Source of the DNA: Streptomyces sp. NBC_00775
GTDB taxonomy: Bacteria; Actinomycetota; Actinomycetes; Streptomycetales; Streptomycetaceae
Direction: 5' to 3'
Assembly (NCBI RefSeq): GCF_036347135.1
Contig: NZ_CP108938.1
Coordinates: 992,001 to 1,056,000 of the forward strand
DNA length: 64,000 bases
Shown here: positions 59,593-64,000 of the stretch, piece by piece
Layout: every line of letters starts with the position of its first letter
Position numbering within the stretch: the stretch's first letter is position 1
Program-made: the position numbers and the translations under genes
Notes under the pieces: model-generated
What the model was told of the DNA's origin: nothing
The model's input: the letters and a program-made list of their open reading frames with translations, nothing else
Database searches by the model: none

Positions 59593-60483
59593 ATGGACGC
59601 TCCGCTCAATGGACAGGTCGGCGGGATGGGCTGGATACCCGACCACCCCGACATCCGCGACTACACCAAGGACGCACCGCAGGTCGACAAGTTCCTCGGC
59701 TCGGCAGGGATACTCTCCCGGGCCATCAGTGCGCCGCCTCCGCTCGTCGACCTGCGGCCCAGGTGCTCGCCCATCGTGGACCAGGGCAACCTCGGCTCCT
59801 GTACGGCCAATGCGGCCGCCGGAGTACTCGAGTACTTCGAGATCCAGTCCTCCGGCTCGTACACCCCCGCCTCTCGCCGGTTCATCTACAAGGCGACGCG
59901 CAACTTCCTCGACCTCCACGGCGACACCGGTGCGTACCTCCGCTCCACCATGGGCGCCCTCGCGCTCTTCGGCGTCCCCCCGGAGAAGTTCTGGTCCTAC
60001 GACATCACGCACTTCGACGACGAACCGCCCGCGTTCTGCTACGCCTTCGGCGGGAACTACCAGGCACTGCTGTACTACCGGCTGGACCCGCCGGGCATCA
60101 ACCTCAACGAACTGCTCACCGACATCAAGGCCACCCTCGCGGGCGGGCTGCCGGCCATGTTCGGCTTCCCGGTCTACACCAGTATTCGGCAGGCCACCGG
60201 GGGCAACATCCCCTTCCCCGCCTCGCACGGCGAGAGCGTTCTCGGGGGCCACGCGATCGTCGCCGTCGGCTACGACGACAGCCGCACGGTGACCAACCCC
60301 GTCGACAGCAGCACCACGACGGGCGCACTCATCATCCGCAACTCCTGGGGCACGTCCTGGGGCGACCACGGCTACGGCTACCTGCCGTACGACTACGTCA
60401 CCAAGGGCCTCGCGGATGACTTCTGGGTGCTCGTGAACGCCGAGAACGTCGCCGTGAACCCGTTCACCGCACGGTCCGGCTGA
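59593..60483 (+). CDS. Papain-like (C1 family) cysteine peptidase
   Basis: 296 residues. The oxyanion Gln64 and catalytic Cys70 are in VDQGNLGSCTANAAAG, the catalytic His220 in GGHAIVAVGYDDS and Asn250 in IIRNSWGTSWGDHGYGYLPYDYV. No signal peptide and no long propeptide are seen; the N-terminus has only IPDHPDIRDY. Bacterial C1 enzymes of this type are mostly uncharacterised. CTCGGAGAGAAGG upstream of the ATG supplies the ribosome-binding site. Confidence 0.92.
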   Translation: MDAPLNGQVGGMGWIPDHPDIRDYTKDAPQVDKFLGSAGILSRAISAPPPLVDLRPRCSPIVDQGNLGSCTANAAAGVLEYFEIQSSGSYTPASRRFIYKATRNFLDLHGDTGAYLRSTMGALALFGVPPEKFWSYDITHFDDEPPAFCYAFGGNYQALLYYRLDPPGINLNELLTDIKATLAGGLPAMFGFPVYTSIRQATGGNIPFPASHGESVLGGHAIVAVGYDDSRTVTNPVDSSTTTGALIIRNSWGTSWGDHGYGYLPYDYVTKGLADDFWVLVNAENVAVNPFTARSG

Positions 60484-60523
60484 GAGTCCGAAAGCGTGAC
60501 CCGACCGCCCGGGAGAATGGTCG

Positions 60524-60557
60524 AGGGCCCTGCATCACGTGAGTGAGGCAGGGCCCT
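60524..60557. terminator. Bidirectional terminator between peptidase and ABC transporter
   Basis: AGGGCCCTGC / GCAGGGCCCT arms (60524-60533, 60548-60557), 14-nt loop, between convergent stops. Confidence 0.75.
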
Positions 60558-60567
60558 GACCTCCGTC

Positions 60568-62382
60568 TCAATGCAGGTCGGCCCGCGCGGGGGTGTCGTC
60601 GAGGAAGCCGCCCGACTGGTGCTGCCACAGCTTCGCGTAGGCACCCTCCGAGGCGAGCAGCTCCTGGTGCGTGCCCTTCTCGACGATCCGTCCGTGGTCG
60701 AGGACGACGAGCTGGTCCATACCGGCGACCGTGCTCAGCCGGTGCGCCACCACGAGCGCGGTCCGTCCCTCCATGAGCCGCCACAGCGCCTCCTGGACAA
60801 GGATCTCGCTCTCGGAGTCCAGGGCGCTGGTCGCCTCGTCGAGCAGCAGGATCGGCGCGTCGCGCAGGATCGCCCTGGCGAGGGCGACCCGCTGGCGCTG
60901 TCCGCCGGACAGCTTGATACCGCGCTCGCCCACCATCGTGTCGAACCCGTCCGGCAGCGCGTCGGCGAACTCCGTGACGTGCGCCGCGTCGGCCGCGCGA
61001 CGGATCTCGGCGTCGGTGGCGTCCGGCCTGGCGAACGCGATGTTGTCCCGCAGCGTGCGGTGGAACATCGCCGGGTCCTGCGGCACGTAGGCGATCAGGC
61101 TGCGCAGGTCGCTCTGGCGCAGCCTGCTGATGTCCTGACCCCCGATCAGGATCCGGCCGGCCTCGATGTCCGTCAGCCGCAGCAGCAGCCGGGTGAGGGT
61201 GGTCTTGCCCCCGCCGGACCGGCCGACGAGACCGATCCTCGCGCCGCTGGGCACGGCCAGGTCGAGGCCCTCGAAGAGCGGCTCCGCGCCCGCGTGGGCG
61301 AAGGTCACCCGCTCGAAGTGGACGTCGGCGGCCCGGGACCGCAGCGGCTCCGGTGACTCCGGGTCGAGTACGGTGGGCGGCGACAGCAACAGCTCCGTGA
61401 ACTGCGCGGCCTCGGTCATCGAACTCTCCAGGCGACGGTAGATCTGGTTGAACTCGAACATGATCCGCGTCGCGTTGGAGTAGTACGTGAAAGCGACCAC
61501 GACCGCCTCGACGCCGTGCTCGCCCCCGCCGAGCGCGACCGCGAGCAGCAGGCCCAGCGCGTTGGTCAGCACGGACAGTGGCGCGACCAGCGTGTCGATG
61601 CGCAGGTTGCCGTAGTCCCACGACCTCAGCGTGAGCCGTCGCGACGCCGCGACGCGGGACCGGTGCTCGGCGGCCTCGCGTTCCTCCGCCGCGAACGCCC
61701 GGACCGTGTCCATGTTCATCAGGCTGTCTGCGACGTGACCCGAGACCCGGGCGATCGCCGCCTCGCGCTGAACGACGAGCGCCTGGCGGCGACGGATGAG
61801 GGGTATCACGCACAGCGCCGTCAGGGCGATCATCGCCAGGAGTCCGACGACGAGCAGCGGTTCGTAGCGCCACAGCACCACCGACCCGAACAGCAGCGGC
61901 ACGAGGCTGCCCATGACCGAGAAGGTCAGTGTGTCGACGAACTCCTCGAAGCGGGAGGCGAAGCTCAGGACCCGCTTGGTCAGCGATCCGGCGAAGTTGT
62001 CGTGGAAGAACGCGGCGTCCTTGGCGAACAGCTCGTCCATGCCGATCACGTACAGCTGCTCGATACCAAGGGCGTCGAGTCGGTTCAGGCAGTGCAGACC
62101 GATGCGCCACAGCAACTCCGCGGCGAGCAGGGCTCCGGCGAAGCCGAGGACGTACGGCATCGTGGAGCCGATGGAGATATCGGCATCCCCGGCGATACGG
62201 CCGACGAGCTTCGCGACGATCAGTGGCGCGATGTAGTTGATGCCGATGTTGCCCATCGCCGGCAGCAGCATCCCGGGGACGGTCAGCCGCCGCAGGCGGG
62301 CTAACTCCCGTCCGTAATAACGAAGTGCGAGCAGCACCGGGCCCCTGCCCGGCGGAACCTCGCGCGATTCAGGCGATCCCAT
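60568..62382 (-). CDS. ABC transporter, fused permease-ATPase
   Basis: 604 residues. Type I exporter membrane domain over the first 340 residues (LTVPGMLLPAMGNIGINYIAPLIVAKLVGRI onward). The ATPase has Walker A GLVGRSGGGKTT, Q-loop YVPQDPAMFHRTL, signature LSGGQRQR and Walker B ILLLDEATSALD. Substrate unknown. The ATG at 62382 has GAG just upstream; the frame continues to 62973, but that stretch is Arg-rich and unlike the family. Confidence 0.92.
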   Translation of the reverse strand: MGSPESREVPPGRGPVLLALRYYGRELARLRRLTVPGMLLPAMGNIGINYIAPLIVAKLVGRIAGDADISIGSTMPYVLGFAGALLAAELLWRIGLHCLNRLDALGIEQLYVIGMDELFAKDAAFFHDNFAGSLTKRVLSFASRFEEFVDTLTFSVMGSLVPLLFGSVVLWRYEPLLVVGLLAMIALTALCVIPLIRRRQALVVQREAAIARVSGHVADSLMNMDTVRAFAAEEREAAEHRSRVAASRRLTLRSWDYGNLRIDTLVAPLSVLTNALGLLLAVALGGGEHGVEAVVVAFTYYSNATRIMFEFNQIYRRLESSMTEAAQFTELLLSPPTVLDPESPEPLRSRAADVHFERVTFAHAGAEPLFEGLDLAVPSGARIGLVGRSGGGKTTLTRLLLRLTDIEAGRILIGGQDISRLRQSDLRSLIAYVPQDPAMFHRTLRDNIAFARPDATDAEIRRAADAAHVTEFADALPDGFDTMVGERGIKLSGGQRQRVALARAILRDAPILLLDEATSALDSESEILVQEALWRLMEGRTALVVAHRLSTVAGMDQLVVLDHGRIVEKGTHQELLASEGAYAKLWQHQSGGFLDDTPARADLH

Positions 62383-62695
62383 CTCAACCCTGTGGTGTTG
62401 TACGGCGGCCCGCCCTGTGCTTCTCCGGAGAGATGCCGTTGCCTCAATGACCGTGCGGAGCTTCGGCACGACGACGGAGCCCCCGCGCAGTTCGCGGCGG
62501 CGCCGACGTGCGAGTACGGGCAGGCCAGGAAGCGCAGTGTCCCGCGAGGGCGCGCGCACCGTCCAAGCGTTTTTCTCAGCCATCGGCACGCGCGCCGCGC
62601 CCCGCTCCGTGCGGGACGCGGCGCGCGTATCGAGGCCGGGGGGCGTATCGAGGTCGGTGGGGACGCCACCCTCTGCCCGGGAGTTTTGGGCTGAT
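62383..62695. other. 313-bp region between the ABC gene and soxG
   Basis: No confident gene. An inverted repeat CGCGCGCCGCG / CGCGGCGCGCG (62589-62599, 62617-62627) probably terminates the sarcosine oxidase operon. An in-frame minus-strand ATG at 62582 gives a basic extension of the ABC protein, not accepted. Confidence 0.5.
62589..62627 (-). terminator. Candidate terminator of the sarcosine oxidase operon
   Basis: 11-bp perfect arms with a 17-nt loop, about 70 bp after the soxG stop. Confidence 0.55.
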
Positions 62696-63298
62696 TCAGA
62701 CGTATTCCGCGGCCGCGTCCAGCAGCCAGTCCGCCAGATAGCCGGCGAAGGACGAACGGACCAGCACCCAGAATCCGGTCCCGGGTTCGTCCCGGGCGAC
62801 CAGCACGATCTGTGCCCGGGCCAGGGTGGTCTGGGCGCAGCGTCCGGCCCCGAAGGCACGCGGGTGCAGATCCAGCGGGCAGCCGTGTGCCAGCAGGTCG
62901 CGGGCGCGGGGACCCGCGACGAGGAGGGTGGTGCGCTGGGCGGAGACATCGGTGACGGACACGGGCTCGGCACCGGCCGCCGCCCGGATCCGGCTCTCGA
63001 CGTCCCGCTGAGTGCCCGCCGGGCCGACCACCAGCCACTCGTCTGGGCCGAGCCACACAGCGGTCAGCTCGCCGGCGCGTACGACGGTGTTGGGTTCGAG
63101 GGGCAGTGGGAGCGCCAGCGCGAGCGCGATGGCGTCCGCTGCCGCTCCCTTGGCGTCGAGCCGGACGTTGACCTGGGCCAGGAAGGGAAGTTCGGCCAGC
63201 CGGACCGCGCCCCCGGAGGCACGCGTCACGGCGGCCAGCCGGTCGGCGGCCCCTGCCAGGGGACTGCGGCGCGGGACGGAAAGGGCGGTGTCAGCCAT
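62696..63298 (-). CDS. soxG: Sarcosine oxidase subunit gamma
   Basis: 200 residues. [39 protein letters not shown] and [41 protein letters not shown], then [20 protein letters not shown] are typical of the gamma subunit, which has a GcvT-like fold. Part of heterotetrameric sarcosine oxidase, which oxidises sarcosine to glycine with one-carbon transfer to tetrahydrofolate. It starts 8 bp inside the end of the alpha-subunit gene. Last gene of the operon. Confidence 0.93.
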   Translation of the reverse strand: MADTALSVPRRSPLAGAADRLAAVTRASGGAVRLAELPFLAQVNVRLDAKGAAADAIALALALPLPLEPNTVVRAGELTAVWLGPDEWLVVGPAGTQRDVESRIRAAAGAEPVSVTDVSAQRTTLLVAGPRARDLLAHGCPLDLHPRAFGAGRCAQTTLARAQIVLVARDEPGTGFWVLVRSSFAGYLADWLLDAAAEYV

Positions 63299-64000
63299 CG
63301 CGGCGGGCTCCCTCGGGGTCGTAGAGGACGGGGCTGGCGACGGTCACCGGGACCAGCCGGTCGCCCACGGGGGCGTAGAGCCGCTCTCCGATGCGGTCCC
63401 GGCCACCCTTGATCAGGGCGAGCGCGAAGGTCCGGCCGAGCGCCGCGCTGCGGTAACTGGAGGTGACATGGCCGAGCATCGGGACGGGCGGGGCCGGCAG
63501 CACGCTGTCCGCCACTAGTTGCGTGCCCTCGGGGAGGAAGGTGCCGGGGTCCTCGGGGAGCAGGCCGACCAGGTGCTTGCGGTCGGGGCGGACGGCGTCG
63601 GCGCGGGCGTAGGAGCGCTTGCCGATGAAGTCGGGCTTCTTCTTCGACACCGCCCAGCTCATGCCGAGGTCGTGCGGCGTGACCGTGCCGTCGCTGTCCT
63701 GGCCGATGATCGGGTAGCCCTTCTCCGCGCGCAGGACGTGCATGGTCTCGGTGCCGTACGGGGTGATGCCGAAGGGGGCACCCGCCTCGTACAGCGCCTC
63801 CCACAGGACGAGGGCTTCCCACGGGGACACGTTGATCTCGTAGGCCAGTTCGCCGGAGAAGCTGATCCGGCACACCCTGGCCTCGATGCCCGCGACGGTC
63901 GTCTCCCGCCATGCCATGAACGGGAAGTCCTGGTTTTCCACGGCCAGTTCGGGCGCGAGCGCGCCGAGGACCTCACGGGAACGCGGGCCCACCAGGGCGA
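63291..64000 (-). CDS. soxA: Sarcosine oxidase subunit alpha, C-terminal part (cut by window end)
   Basis: The visible 236 residues are the C-terminal aminomethyltransferase-like domain: [63 protein letters not shown] and [13 protein letters not shown]. This part binds tetrahydrofolate and takes the one-carbon unit. The dinucleotide- and FAD-binding N-terminal parts lie beyond the window. It overlaps soxG by 8 bp. Confidence 0.93.
   Translation of the reverse strand, partial: ALVGPRSREVLGALAPELAVENQDFPFMAWRETTVAGIEARVCRISFSGELAYEINVSPWEALVLWEALYEAGAPFGITPYGTETMHVLRAEKGYPIIGQDSDGTVTPHDLGMSWAVSKKKPDFIGKRSYARADAVRPDRKHLVGLLPEDPGTFLPEGTQLVADSVLPAPPVPMLGHVTSSYRSAALGRTFALALIKGGRDRIGERLYAPVGDRLVPVTVASPVLYDPEGARRDG

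Noticed and set aside
62383..62582. In-frame upstream extension of the second ABC transporter from ATG 62582
   Set aside because: Arg-rich, unlike the family; ATG 62382 gives the normal length.

Overview
The window is high-GC (roughly 70% or more by eye) with strong third-position G/C bias. Its gene content is typical of Streptomyces: a whiE-type spore-pigment type II polyketide locus, monomeric NADP-isocitrate dehydrogenase, an Rpf/LysM/M23 wall hydrolase, a SpoIIE-type phosphatase and actinobacterial GlgA/GlgC. No rRNA, tRNA or CRISPR array was recognised. Gene identities come from reading translated motifs; no database search was run.

Layout. 1-13.6 kb: end of an SDR gene, a secreted beta-lactamase-fold hydrolase, a zinc-ribbon SDR-like protein, a WS/DGAT acyltransferase, a GH92 mannosidase, glgA-glgC, a 2Fe-2S protein, a DMT transporter and the Rpf/LysM/M23 hydrolase. 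13.7-19.8 kb: a compact minus-strand operon with a 34-codon peptide gene, a SagB-type dehydrogenase, a D-serine-dehydratase-like PLP enzyme, an MFS exporter, a Cys/Met-type PLP lyase and a double OsmC protein. This is the best candidate here for an undescribed peptide-modifying (RiPP-like) system. 20.1-23.5 kb: housekeeping genes (gnd, racemase-like, GNAT, panD).

23.7-38.0 kb is an island of hypoxia/dormancy-type genes: two paralogous Zn-alcohol dehydrogenases, two tandem-domain universal stress proteins, an Rv2004c-like kinase, two PPOX flavin-fold proteins (one fused to an XRE helix-turn-helix), a PAS-GAF-SpoIIE-HATPase phosphatase, and Rv1733c-like, DUF4389 and SHOCT membrane proteins. It is edged by a broken helix-turn-helix gene and a broken IS5-type transposase, and holds decayed arcB-arcC and a frameshifted membrane gene. 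A recurrent G/C-rich dyad (about GGGRCC-N4-GGYCCC) precedes several of its transcription units, as expected of an OsdR/DevR-type regulon.

38.1-43.4 kb: an ABC exporter under what looks like a textbook SoxR promoter (perfect 9-bp dyad inside a 19-bp -35/-10 spacer, ATG at the predicted +1), a flippase-like membrane protein, a crotonase and an MscS channel. 43.4-46.9 kb: a 1158-residue protein joining a trypsin-like domain (Thr at the usual Ser position), a first P-loop NTPase and a KAP-type P-loop NTPase with membrane segments, 18 bp after the MscS gene; this is a plausible conflict/defence module. 47.4-49.6 kb: icd. 49.8-59.4 kb: beta-helix protein, O-methyltransferase and the whiE-like cluster (cupin, KSalpha, KSbeta, ACP, two cyclases and the SchA/CurD-like protein in one coupled operon, with a divergent FAD monooxygenase carrying a collagen-like G-x-y insert). 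59.6-64 kb: a papain-like protease, a second ABC transporter and the sarcosine oxidase gamma and alpha genes, the last cut by the window edge.
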